Assembly (NCBI GenBank): GCA_017508555.1
Contig: JAFVYP010000170.1
Coordinates: 1 to 38,482, forward strand
DNA: 38,482 nucleotides
Origin: Lentisphaeria bacterium
GTDB taxonomy: Bacteria; Verrucomicrobiota; Lentisphaeria; Victivallales; Victivallaceae
Reading direction: 5' to 3'
Of the stretch, positions 1 through 7,943 are shown one piece after another (within the stretch, counting starts at the first letter, position 1; each line of letters begins with the position of its first letter). The notes beneath the pieces were generated by a model. It was not told the DNA's origin. It was given only the letters and a program-made list of their open reading frames with translations, and did no database searches. A program made the position numbers and the translations under genes.

Positions 1-1
1 C

Positions 2-937
2 ACGCACATGCACTCTCTGGATTGGTTTGCCGCCGATTCCTCTCCCGGGACCATCAACGCCATCATGCGTTACATGGGGTTTGATATCTGCTCTCTGGCT
101 GTCAAAGATATCTCTTCTTACAACGGCAAGCTGGATCCTGCCAAATATTCTGATGACAAGGTCCTTTTCCTGGACGGACAGGAGTATCATCCTTTCAACT
201 GGAAAGATCGTTTCGATCACGTGGGCCACAACAATTACCACATGCTTCCCATCGGCATCGATCCCGGCGCCTATACACCGGAGTTCACCTGCAGTTATTA
301 TGGCGATGAAGAGGTCGATGCCTACTTGAAAAAGGCCATTGACCTTGTTCATAAAAACCACGGCGCGGTCTGTGCCACCCATCCGGAAAACGTGGATTAC
401 TGGTTCGACTATGACTACGACGCCGTGGATACTGAGCCGCTCCACTCCCTGGAAGGAAATAATATCGAAAGATTCTGGCTCAACGGCGGCAGGATCGCCA
501 TGATGAACAGCGTTGACCTGTACGGTCTGCGCCGCATGCTTGATAATCCTGTGGTCAACTTCATTTATCTGGAAGGAAAAGCCCCCTGCCGCGACAGTGT
601 GGTTGAAGCTGTCAAAAAACGTCATACCATTGCCGCCGTATTTTTTACCGATGCCGATATCCGTCTGGATCATTATCTGCCCGGAGATGTGGTGAAAACG
701 GCTGAGGCGCAGCAGGCGGTCCTCAGGATCAAGGCGCGCATTGCCAAAGGTGTTGTCAAAGAGGTCAGGGTCTATTCCGGAAAAGAGGTGATCTGCCGCT
801 GCTCACCCGGAACAGCTGAGATCGACTTGGAAATCGCCATGCAGGGGATGACGCTGGATAAATTCATCCGTGTGGAGGCTGAAGGCGATGATCCGGCAAG
901 GATCCTTGTCAGCACCCCGTTTTTTCTTGAAGATTGA
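2..937 (+). CDS. PHP-domain metallohydrolase, CehA/McbA-type (5' end outside window)
   Basis: The open frame reaches the left edge, so the N-terminus is missing; about 311 residues are visible. It opens with T-H-M-H-S, the H-x-H metal-binding motif that starts a PHP domain. Further on are D-G-Q-E-Y-H, a region rich in His (D-H-V-G-H) and A-T-H-P-E-N, matching later PHP metal-ligand motifs in order. The C-terminal 100 residues look like a beta-rich accessory region. PHP proteins are metal-dependent phosphoesterases or hydrolases; the CehA/McbA branch is common in polysaccharide-degrading bacteria and its substrates are mostly unknown. The next gene is convergent, only 35 bases away, and I see no terminator hairpin between them. 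The PHP assignment is fairly secure; the substrate is unknown. Confidence 0.72.
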   Translation, partial: THMHSLDWFAADSSPGTINAIMRYMGFDICSLAVKDISSYNGKLDPAKYSDDKVLFLDGQEYHPFNWKDRFDHVGHNNYHMLPIGIDPGAYTPEFTCSYYGDEEVDAYLKKAIDLVHKNHGAVCATHPENVDYWFDYDYDAVDTEPLHSLEGNNIERFWLNGGRIAMMNSVDLYGLRRMLDNPVVNFIYLEGKAPCRDSVVEAVKKRHTIAAVFFTDADIRLDHYLPGDVVKTAEAQQAVLRIKARIAKGVVKEVRVYSGKEVICRCSPGTAEIDLEIAMQGMTLDKFIRVEAEGDDPARILVSTPFFLED

Positions 938-972
938 CCGCACTGCTCCCGGTTTGAAAAAAGGATGCCGTC

Positions 973-1716
973 TCAGAAGGTGCCGCAATAGATCTGCGTT
1001 TCCTGAGGTTCTGTCACAAGACCGTTACGGGCGTGGCGTTCAAAGAGGGCGCGGAGTTCGGCGGTAAAGAGAGCGTACTGCCTGTCTCCCGGCTGAAGGG
1101 CATAGGAGCGGGAGCGCATATTGCCTTCAAAGGCTGCCGGATCCATCGTAAAGGGATTGTCGAAGGAGACGACTTCGACAGTCTTGAAAAACGTGTTCCG
1201 CAAAAAAGCATCCCCCTCTTCCGGAGAGCGTTTCCCGGCATGTCCGTTTTTGAAACGGGGACAGTATTTTTGGCAGATCCGATTGCGTTCGACGGTAAAA
1301 TCATTTTTCAGACTTGTATTCCAGATGATCGCCGTTTTTCCACCGGGACGCAGGAGGCGCAGCGCCTCCTTTTTGAAAAGTTCAGCGTCCAGCCAGTGGA
1401 AGGCCTGGGCAACGGTGATGAGGTCGAAAGAGTTTTCCGGCAGTCCGGTGTTTTCTCCCGTACCGCCTGAACAGGGGATCTCCGGAAGAAGAGCCTGAAA
1501 CATGGCCCGCATTTCCTCATTGGGTTCCACGGCGGAGACATGCTGAAAATGGTCCGGCAGAAGCCGGGTGAAGATCCCCGTTCCGGCGCCGATATCCAGA
1601 ACGTGTTCTCCGGCAGTACGGGATCTCAGCCAGCGGACGGCTGTTTCCGGGTAAGAGGGACGGAAACGGGCATAATCCGCTGACTTGAGCGTGAAGAGTT
1701 CTGTGTTTGCTGGCAT
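973..1716 (-). CDS. Class I SAM-dependent methyltransferase
   Basis: The 247-residue product carries the Rossmann motif I V-L-D-I-G-A-G-T-G at residues 39-47 and an acidic residue ending the second strand (A-V-E-P-N, Glu near 65) that would bind the ribose of S-adenosylmethionine. F-D-L-I-T-V-A-Q-A-F-H-W-L follows as motif II, then L-R-P-G-G-K. It resembles the Methyltransf_11 families that act on small molecules. It is the last gene of the minus-strand train, 47 bases after the symporter stop. No clear Shine-Dalgarno sequence precedes its ATG, so it may rely on coupling to the upstream genes. The substrate cannot be told from sequence. Confidence 0.85.
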   Translation of the reverse strand: MPANTELFTLKSADYARFRPSYPETAVRWLRSRTAGEHVLDIGAGTGIFTRLLPDHFQHVSAVEPNEEMRAMFQALLPEIPCSGGTGENTGLPENSFDLITVAQAFHWLDAELFKKEALRLLRPGGKTAIIWNTSLKNDFTVERNRICQKYCPRFKNGHAGKRSPEEGDAFLRNTFFKTVEVVSFDNPFTMDPAAFEGNMRSRSYALQPGDRQYALFTAELRALFERHARNGLVTEPQETQIYCGTF

Positions 1717-1763
1717 TTTTCAAGTGCTTTCAAAACTGCGGAAGGGCGTGCCTGAAAAGGCTT

Positions 1764-3071
1764 TTATTTGTTGAGCATATCCAGTTTTTTGCCGACGACG
1801 TAGGTGCCGATATTGTCTCCGGCCACGTTGCAGGCCGTTTCAAACATATCCAGCAGGGGATTGATCCCCAGGGCCAGGGCAACGATGGTCGATGTCTGCG
1901 CAGGCGTCAGATGCAGGGAATCCAGCACCAGAAACAGCAGAAAGATGCTGCCGCCGGGAACACCGCCCGCTCCCACGGAGGCAAAGACAACGCTGATGAC
2001 CAGAAGAAGCATCTGGGCGAGAGTCAGCTCAAAACCGAATAAATTGGCCGCCAGGACAGCAAAGACTGGCAGATGGATACAGACGCCGTCCATATTGACC
2101 GTCGCTCCCAGAGAGAGGGTGAAGTTGGCCAGTTCGCTCTTGACCTTGAGCTTCGCCGCCGCTGTTTTCAGAGAAACCGGCAGCGCCGCCGCGCTGGAAC
2201 GGGTGACAAAGGCCGTCAGGATCGGTTCCCGCAGCTGCCACAGCACCGGATAAGGATTGACGCGGCAGATGAGGGCCACGATCATGGGATAACACACCAG
2301 CAGCATCAGCATGATACCGCAGATGACGCACAGAGCCACCTGAAAATAAGATTGGAACAATTCAATGCCGTAAACGGCAAAATTGCAGGCCGTCAGCGCA
2401 AAGACGCCGATGGGAAAATAGGCCATGATCCAGTCGATCATTTTGAAGATCGTGTTCTGCATGGCGCCGATGATCTCAAGCATCCGGGAAACAGCCTCTC
2501 TGACAGCGTTATCCTCTGTCGTATCCAGCACGGTACGGGCGGCCAGACCGAACAGGATGGCAAAGACGATCACGGGCAGAAAATTACCCTCGGCAAGGGC
2601 CTTGAAGGGATTGGCAAAGAGGCCCAGCAGGATATTGAGGAAGGCATTTCCCGCGCTGCTTTTGCCGGTCATGGCAGCCACCTGGGCGGAAAGTTTTCCG
2701 GCAAGTTCTCCTGCGGAGGCAAGTTTCGGGTTGAATAAAAGCGCGATCAGGGAGCCGAACACAGCGGCAAACAGGGAGGTGAAGAGATACCAGGCGCAGA
2801 CGCCTGCACCCATTTTGCCGAAGGTTTTGACCGGCAGACTTGCCGCACCGTGGATCAGTGAGAAAAAGATAATGGGGATCACGATCATTTTCAGCATGTT
2901 CACCAGAACGGCACCGAAGGGGGAAAGGATGGAGACTGTTTTGTTCAAAAATCCGCTGCCGTAAACATTGCCCAGATAATAGATCAGCACCCCTGCGGCA
3001 CAGCCGAGGACAAAAGCGCCCAGATTGCGCCAGATGAGAGGGATACGGTTATACAACTTGAAAATATTCAT
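1764..3071 (-). CDS. SLC1/DAACS-type amino acid:cation symporter
   Basis: The 435-residue polytopic protein has the signatures of the dicarboxylate/amino acid:cation symporter family (GltPh, GltP, DctA). These are a serine-rich first hairpin (R-S-S-A-A-A-L-P), the N-M-D-G cation and substrate motif, a second hairpin G-A-G-G-V-P-G-G, and a last helix with D-M-F-E-T-A-C-N-V-A-G-D. The family imports acidic or neutral amino acids or C4-dicarboxylates with Na+ or H+. The residue matching the Arg of GltPh that binds the substrate side-chain carboxylate (R397) is Glu411 here, so a canonical aspartate or dicarboxylate substrate is doubtful. An AAGGA ribosome binding site lies 8 bases before the ATG. 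It sits between the sialate esterase and the methyltransferase on the same strand. Confidence 0.9.
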   Translation of the reverse strand: MNIFKLYNRIPLIWRNLGAFVLGCAAGVLIYYLGNVYGSGFLNKTVSILSPFGAVLVNMLKMIVIPIIFFSLIHGAASLPVKTFGKMGAGVCAWYLFTSLFAAVFGSLIALLFNPKLASAGELAGKLSAQVAAMTGKSSAGNAFLNILLGLFANPFKALAEGNFLPVIVFAILFGLAARTVLDTTEDNAVREAVSRMLEIIGAMQNTIFKMIDWIMAYFPIGVFALTACNFAVYGIELFQSYFQVALCVICGIMLMLLVCYPMIVALICRVNPYPVLWQLREPILTAFVTRSSAAALPVSLKTAAAKLKVKSELANFTLSLGATVNMDGVCIHLPVFAVLAANLFGFELTLAQMLLLVISVVFASVGAGGVPGGSIFLLFLVLDSLHLTPAQTSTIVALALGINPLLDMFETACNVAGDNIGTYVVGKKLDMLNK

Positions 3072-3133
3072 TTTTCTTTTCCTTGTTTTTTTCCTTTGAT
3101 TTGCAGATCGTCAAAATATGTTGTTCTGCTGTT

Positions 3134-5083
3134 TCAAATCGCCTCTTCAGAAGAGAAGGCCGGAGCGGGATTTTTTCCGTCATACAGGATGTTATTGGGA
3201 TTATCCGCCCAGGCGTAACGGACAGAGCGGGGTTCGGGAACTTGAGCGGATGAGAGTTTGAGGATATTGCCGCAAAGCTCTGCTGTATCCGCGGGGAAGA
3301 ATTTTCCGTCCTCACCTGCCAGATAAAAACTTTTGCCGGGATGATCTGTGAGCAGCATATTTTCCGCGAAGCGGAAAGCAAGTTTCAGCGCGCTGCCGTC
3401 AGGTTCAGCTTTGTCAAAAAGCGGACCGCCGGGGGCATTTTCCCGGTGGTAAATATAATGCAGGGCGGCATCTGCCAGACGGAGACCGACGGTTTTTTTA
3501 TCCTGCGGATGGATGTCCTCAGCCTCTCCTGTCCCCAGAGCCGTTGCGAGATAGACCTGCGGCACCGTGCGGCTGACCCGATACTGCGCCTGCCGCAGGA
3601 TCGCCCAGGTCGAGTAGGGATCATACTCTTTGGGCGCATGGAAATCGGCCAGCTGGACGAGGAAGAAGGGCAGTTCAGGCTGATCCAGATGATAACGCCA
3701 GTCCTGGATCATATTTTCCAGTTTTTTCTGATAACTGCGGGCTTCGGCGATCGTCTGGGCGTTGGATTCTCCCTGATACCAGAGAACGCCGCTGAAGGTA
3801 AAGGGGAGCAGGGTGGCAAACATGCTCTCAAAAAGCACGCCGGGCGTATTGGGGGCGCTGGAACTGTAAGGCATCAGGATGATTTGGCCAAGATCATATT
3901 CCGGCTGAGCTTTCCAGAGACCGGCCAGGGGCAGTTCCTGATCTTTTCCGGCAAGGCGCCAGAGGTCATCCGGACCGCGGAAAGCGCCGTCGTAAGCAAA
4001 GGAAAAGCCGCGGATGGCGATGGTGTTTTCTCCCTCTCTGACAAGAGAGCCGGGGATCTTATAGCATCGGGGCTGATCCCAGAACTGGCTATCCAAACCT
4101 TCTCCGGATCGTCCGATCTCAACGCCGTTGAAATAGGCGGTATCCTGTTTGTCGATGCCTCCTGTTTTAAGGAAAAGCTCCTTTCCGGCCATTTCCGGCG
4201 GAATGGTGATCTTGCGGCGTATCCAGACGGCGCCGTTACCGGAGATCTCCTGATCCACCCAGCTTCCGGGGATGGTCATATCCTGCCAGCTGGCGTCATC
4301 TTTTTCCGGAGCGGCCCAACCCTGGATAAAACCGGTATTGCCCCGGTCGGGACGGGCAAACTCCTTGAGCATTTCATCCAGTTCGATGGGTTTTCCGGAC
4401 CAGGCCTTTTTCTGGCTGCGGATCTTTTCCCAGAGTTCCAGTTTCTGAAGGGTGTCGGGATTGCGCCGCAGGGCGGCAGGACTTGTCCAGGCCTCCACCA
4501 TCGTTCCGCCCCAGGAACAGCAGACAAGGCCCACGGGAACATTCTGTTCAGAAGCGATGCGGCTGCCGAACCAGGCGGCGACAGCCGGGGCCAGAGGGGC
4601 GTTTCCGGTGGTCATGGGCTGCCAGGAGCCTTCAAAAAACTCCTCTTTGCATCCGGTGCATTTGTTGGGAACGGTGATGAAACGCAGACGGTCTGACGGA
4701 CAGACTGTTTCAATGAACTCTCTTTTCTGCCGGGAGCGGAGCGGCTCACTGCCGTCTGAGTGCTGAAGGGGAAGTTTGGCATCAAGGAGATAGGCCATAT
4801 TGGACTGTCCGGAACAGAGCCAGACCTCTCCTGCGAGAATGTTTCTGACGGCGGCGCTTTCCCGGGGATCATCCGGAGAGGTGATCGTCAACTCATAGGG
4901 ACCGCCCGCTTCAAGGGGCGGCAGGGCCAGCTCAAAATAACCGGTGGAAGAGGATTTGCCGTAAAAAGTCATGCCGGCGATCGTGCCTTCCAGCAGGATC
5001 GCCGGAGAGGTTTTGCCCCTCACCGTCACTGAACGGCCCTGCTGAAGCACAGCGCCGTCTGAAAAAAGAGTACTTAACTGCAT
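3134..5083 (-). CDS. Sialate O-acetylesterase (SASA family)
   Basis: The product is 649 residues from the ATG at 5083, which has GGAG 7 bases upstream; a TTG further upstream (5110) would overlap the previous gene and is less likely. The SGNH-type nucleophile motif C-S-G-Q-S-N-M (Ser94), a second block L-W-Y-Q-G-E-S-N-A, and the catalytic Asp/His pair D-I-H-P-Q-D (Asp523, His525) are all present. A galactose-binding-like jelly-roll insert (W-I-R-R-K-I-T-I-P onwards) splits the catalytic domain, as is usual in the family. Such enzymes remove O-acetyl groups from sialic acids, and many bacterial members act on acetylated plant polysaccharides. No signal peptide is visible at this start, so the enzyme is probably cytoplasmic. 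It lies 23 bases after the MBL-fold gene, in an apparent operon. Confidence 0.92.
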   Translation of the reverse strand: MQLSTLFSDGAVLQQGRSVTVRGKTSPAILLEGTIAGMTFYGKSSSTGYFELALPPLEAGGPYELTITSPDDPRESAAVRNILAGEVWLCSGQSNMAYLLDAKLPLQHSDGSEPLRSRQKREFIETVCPSDRLRFITVPNKCTGCKEEFFEGSWQPMTTGNAPLAPAVAAWFGSRIASEQNVPVGLVCCSWGGTMVEAWTSPAALRRNPDTLQKLELWEKIRSQKKAWSGKPIELDEMLKEFARPDRGNTGFIQGWAAPEKDDASWQDMTIPGSWVDQEISGNGAVWIRRKITIPPEMAGKELFLKTGGIDKQDTAYFNGVEIGRSGEGLDSQFWDQPRCYKIPGSLVREGENTIAIRGFSFAYDGAFRGPDDLWRLAGKDQELPLAGLWKAQPEYDLGQIILMPYSSSAPNTPGVLFESMFATLLPFTFSGVLWYQGESNAQTIAEARSYQKKLENMIQDWRYHLDQPELPFFLVQLADFHAPKEYDPYSTWAILRQAQYRVSRTVPQVYLATALGTGEAEDIHPQDKKTVGLRLADAALHYIYHRENAPGGPLFDKAEPDGSALKLAFRFAENMLLTDHPGKSFYLAGEDGKFFPADTAELCGNILKLSSAQVPEPRSVRYAWADNPNNILYDGKNPAPAFSSEEAI

Positions 5084-5106
5084 GAAATTCTCCTTCACAT
5101 TTCGTG

Positions 5107-5871
5107 TCAAATGGTATAGGTGTTGCCGTCTTCAGCAATAATGACAGGCTCTCCCCAGGCGGCTTCGGCGCGGGCTTTGGCGCCGTCATAATCGTTAAGG
5201 ATCTCCCGGCCGGAATGGACGAACATGATCTTCCGGACGCCCGCCTGGTCGGCTCTGAGGCCGGCACAGACCTCTGAGGCTTTGTGATGTCCGGTTTCCA
5301 TCATCAGCAGATCACAGTTGTCCAGCCAGTCCCCCATATCGGAATAGTGCCGGACATCTCCGGAATAGATCACCTGTTTGCCTTCTGCGGTGATACGGAA
5401 ACTGTAAGAGGTGAATTTTCCGTCCTCCGGAACCCCCAGATGGAAGTTGTGCCGGGCCTCCACGCGGATATTTTCATCTTCAAAGATCACACCGTCCGTG
5501 TAATAGGCCGGTTCTATCCTGATCCTGTCGCTCCACTCCAGAGCCATGAAGCCCTCGATGAATTTCCAGATGACAGGGGAGGGCAGGTGCAGGGTGATCG
5601 TTTCCGGATGGTCCAGATCCTGCATAAAGACCAGTTTGCGGATATTCCAAAAGAGATCCGGCAGACCGCCTGCGTGGTCCCGATGGGGATGGGAGATGAA
5701 AATATGTTCGATATCGGTAATGGGCAGTCTTTTGAGCCAGGCAGTACGGGCGCAGCCGCTGCCGGCATCAAAGCAGTAAAGTTTGCCGTTGACTTCGATC
5801 ATGCAGCAGGCGTGCTGCCGTGTGGGCATGGGTTCTGTTCCGGCACAGGTGCCGATGGTGTGGATCTTCAT
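5107..5871 (-). CDS. MBL-fold metallo-hydrolase
   Basis: The product is 254 residues from the ATG at 5871, preceded by AAGGA with 7-base spacing; an in-frame ATG nine codons earlier lacks such a site. The metallo-beta-lactamase zinc motif is intact, S-H-P-H-R-D-H, giving His61, His63, Asp65 and His66. Later ligands are plausible in Y-S-G-D-V-R, E-T-G-H-H and F-V-H-S-G-R. This layout is close to the RNase Z-like and phosphodiesterase-like branch of the superfamily, but the exact substrate is open. It starts 43 bases after the lnt stop and ends 23 bases before the sialate esterase start, so the three are probably co-transcribed. Confidence 0.85.
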   Translation of the reverse strand: MKIHTIGTCAGTEPMPTRQHACCMIEVNGKLYCFDAGSGCARTAWLKRLPITDIEHIFISHPHRDHAGGLPDLFWNIRKLVFMQDLDHPETITLHLPSPVIWKFIEGFMALEWSDRIRIEPAYYTDGVIFEDENIRVEARHNFHLGVPEDGKFTSYSFRITAEGKQVIYSGDVRHYSDMGDWLDNCDLLMMETGHHKASEVCAGLRADQAGVRKIMFVHSGREILNDYDGAKARAEAAWGEPVIIAEDGNTYTI

Positions 5872-5914
5872 TGTATCTTCCTTATGGATATGTTTCAAAG
5901 CAAAAAACGATTTT

Positions 5915-7609
5915 TCAGTCTGCCGCGCCTGTTATTTCCGCCAGTCTTTTCATCCGGTCGTGGAAACGGCTTGAAACGGCGCAGAGCCTGTAAACAGCAA
6001 AGAGGGCCAGCAGCAGAATGAACCACTCCCCATAGCGGGTGTAAAAGGTCCGGGGAGGATCAAGCGGAACGGGGACCGTGATGACCTCTGCCGCCCGGCA
6101 CCGGAGCAGCTCCGGACGGGGACTCTTCCCCGTGGGATCAATGATCCTGAAGGAGCCGTCAGGCATGACCACGCCGCTGCCGCCGTTGTTGCCGCAGCGG
6201 ATCATGGGCAGAGCCGTTTCCACGGCCCGCAGGACAGCGTTGGCCAGGTGCTGTTCCGGTTCGCTGCTGCGGGGATACCAGGCATCATTGGAAAGCACGA
6301 TCAATACATTGGCGCCCCGCCGGGCAAAATGACGTATGACGTAAGAGAATACCCCCTCGTAGCATACGGCAGTTCCGGCGCGGAACTTTTCTGACAGCAC
6401 GATGGGATTGGCGTTTTTTCCGGGGACAAGATCCCGTCCCATGTCGATACAGCGGATGAGGAATCCCGGCAGGTAACGGCGGAAGGGGATGTATTCTCCG
6501 AAAGGCACTCTGTGCAGTTTGTCATATTTTGTGCGGAGCGTTCCCGTTTCATCAAAAAGCAGCGCACTGTTGGTGGCGCCGGGAGCGGTGCTGCCGGTCG
6601 AGTTGTCAAAATCCAGTGCGCCGATGAGAAAGGGGACCTGCCGGGAGCGGCAAAGCTCTTTGACAGTCTGCTGGTACAGGGCGGCCAGACGTCCGTAGGC
6701 TGTGGTCTGGGGATAACGGGACAGATCATAAGCTGTGTAGAAGGGAATGGGGACAGCTCCCTCCGGCCAGATGACCAGATGGGGCCTGGCTCCTTTGTCA
6801 AGCAGCGCTTTTGTGGTTCCGGCATAGATCTCCAGGGCCTCTGCCGCCTGTTCCAGTGTGGCGTGCCGCCGCTGGGAAAGGTTGCCCTGGATCAGCGCCG
6901 GTGAAAAGTCTGCGGTTTTGACCGGAGGCGGATTTTTCAGCCGATAAAAGCCCGCCGCCGCCGCCAGCAGGATCACGCCTGTCAAAAGGCAAAAGACGGT
7001 TTTTGAGCGGTAAATCAGAAGCGCCGCCCAGGCTGTATTAGCCAGCAGCACGAGAAAATTGACCCCGTAGTGGCCGGTCCAGACCGCGATCTGCAGCAGA
7101 ACGGGAACCTTCCAGAGAGTGACGGAAAAATCGTTCCAGGGGAAAAGTCTTGATCTTGTCCACTCCAGCAGGACGAACAAGACGGAAAGCTCCAGCGCGT
7201 ACAGCAGGACTTTCCCCGCAGATTGTTTTTTGGCGGGGAGCGTTCCCTCCATATCCAGCGTGTTGCTGCGCAGAAAAGGGACAGCTCCGGCAAAGACGGC
7301 GGGCCACAGGGAAAGGACCGGGGCGATCAGAAAAGGAACGATCGCTTCGATCTCACGGAGAAAGCGGAAAGCGAACAGCGCCCATCCCATTCCCCAGACC
7401 CATCCGTAAAAAAATGCCGCTTTTGTTCCCGCCCGGTGAAGGACAAAAAGGAGCGGCACCAGACAGAAAGCGGCAAGACATGTCAGATTGAACGGCGGCA
7501 GCGCTGCGGCGTAGAGACAGCCGCCGGCAAAGCAGAGGAGCGTTTTGAAACAAAAGTCGATTTTCCTGCGGCGGGACGCCGGAAGGGAGGAAAAGGCTGG
7601 CAACTTCAT
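5915..7609 (-). CDS. lnt: Apolipoprotein N-acyltransferase
   Basis: The 564-residue inner-membrane protein has about six hydrophobic segments in the first 220 residues, followed by a periplasmic nitrilase-fold domain and a final transmembrane helix near 528-545. The catalytic triad is recognisable: Glu283 in W-P-E-G, Lys364 in Y-D-K-L-H-R-V-P-F-G-E-Y, and Cys416 in A-V-C-Y-E-G-V-F. The block S-N-D-A-W-Y and the sequence R-A-V-E-T-A-L-P-M-I-R are also standard. Lnt adds the third acyl chain to the N-terminal Cys of lipoproteins, fitting the lipoproteins elsewhere in the window (18597, 22555, 28452). It heads the minus-strand gene train, with no strong Shine-Dalgarno before its ATG. Length and motifs are complete, so it should be functional. 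Confidence 0.95.
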   Translation of the reverse strand: MKLPAFSSLPASRRRKIDFCFKTLLCFAGGCLYAAALPPFNLTCLAAFCLVPLLFVLHRAGTKAAFFYGWVWGMGWALFAFRFLREIEAIVPFLIAPVLSLWPAVFAGAVPFLRSNTLDMEGTLPAKKQSAGKVLLYALELSVLFVLLEWTRSRLFPWNDFSVTLWKVPVLLQIAVWTGHYGVNFLVLLANTAWAALLIYRSKTVFCLLTGVILLAAAAGFYRLKNPPPVKTADFSPALIQGNLSQRRHATLEQAAEALEIYAGTTKALLDKGARPHLVIWPEGAVPIPFYTAYDLSRYPQTTAYGRLAALYQQTVKELCRSRQVPFLIGALDFDNSTGSTAPGATNSALLFDETGTLRTKYDKLHRVPFGEYIPFRRYLPGFLIRCIDMGRDLVPGKNANPIVLSEKFRAGTAVCYEGVFSYVIRHFARRGANVLIVLSNDAWYPRSSEPEQHLANAVLRAVETALPMIRCGNNGGSGVVMPDGSFRIIDPTGKSPRPELLRCRAAEVITVPVPLDPPRTFYTRYGEWFILLLALFAVYRLCAVSSRFHDRMKRLAEITGAAD

Positions 7610-7943
7610 TTTTTATCGGACAACTCCTGCTTTTTTTGTATGCTTTGTTCCCGACAAGGGTCGATGGTATCGCGGGGAGGGGGCCGAACGTCGGCTCCGT
7701 TATCTTTCTTTTCGCGGGAAAAGAGGTTTTTCCCCTCCCCCGCACCCCACCCCTTTTCGAGAAAAGCGAAGTATTTTTTAGTTTTTATCATTTATCTACC
7801 CGTATCGGGAACAGAACTTTTTTGTAAGTATTCTTGTTGTTAAACTTGAAAAAAACATGCTTTCAGTGTAATTTACATCACAAGCGGCCTCAAATCAAAT
7901 GAGAGCTGTTAATTTTAACGCTTGTTTTTACGGATTTTTTATT
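7610..7943. other. Divergent intergenic region lnt / nadB
   Basis: This stretch of about 330 bases has no convincing gene. It holds the nadB promoter (7846-7874). Around 7720-7760 one strand is very rich in G+A and the other in C+T, with imperfect inverted segments (TTTTCGCGGGAAAAG, then CCCCTCCCCCGC). I find no convincing hexamer pair for lnt on the minus strand. A loose inverted repeat ACAAGCG / CGCTTGT (about 7879 and 7919) flanks the start of the nadB leader and may be chance. A short in-frame extension of nadB to an ATG at 7899 cannot be excluded. Confidence 0.6.
7846..7874 (+). promoter_or_regulatory. Sigma-70-like promoter for nadB
   Basis: TTGAAA at 7846-7851 and TAATTT at 7869-7874 are separated by exactly 17 bases, a good fit to a housekeeping promoter. 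The predicted start is near 7881, just upstream of the nadB frame. It would drive nadB, pcnB and the GHL10 gene together, since those three are nearly contiguous. Confidence 0.55.

Noticed and set aside
7879-7925. Inverted repeat ACAAGCG / CGCTTGT as a nadB riboswitch or operator
   Set aside because: Only seven base pairs over a 33-base gap, with no recognisable conserved core; it may be chance.
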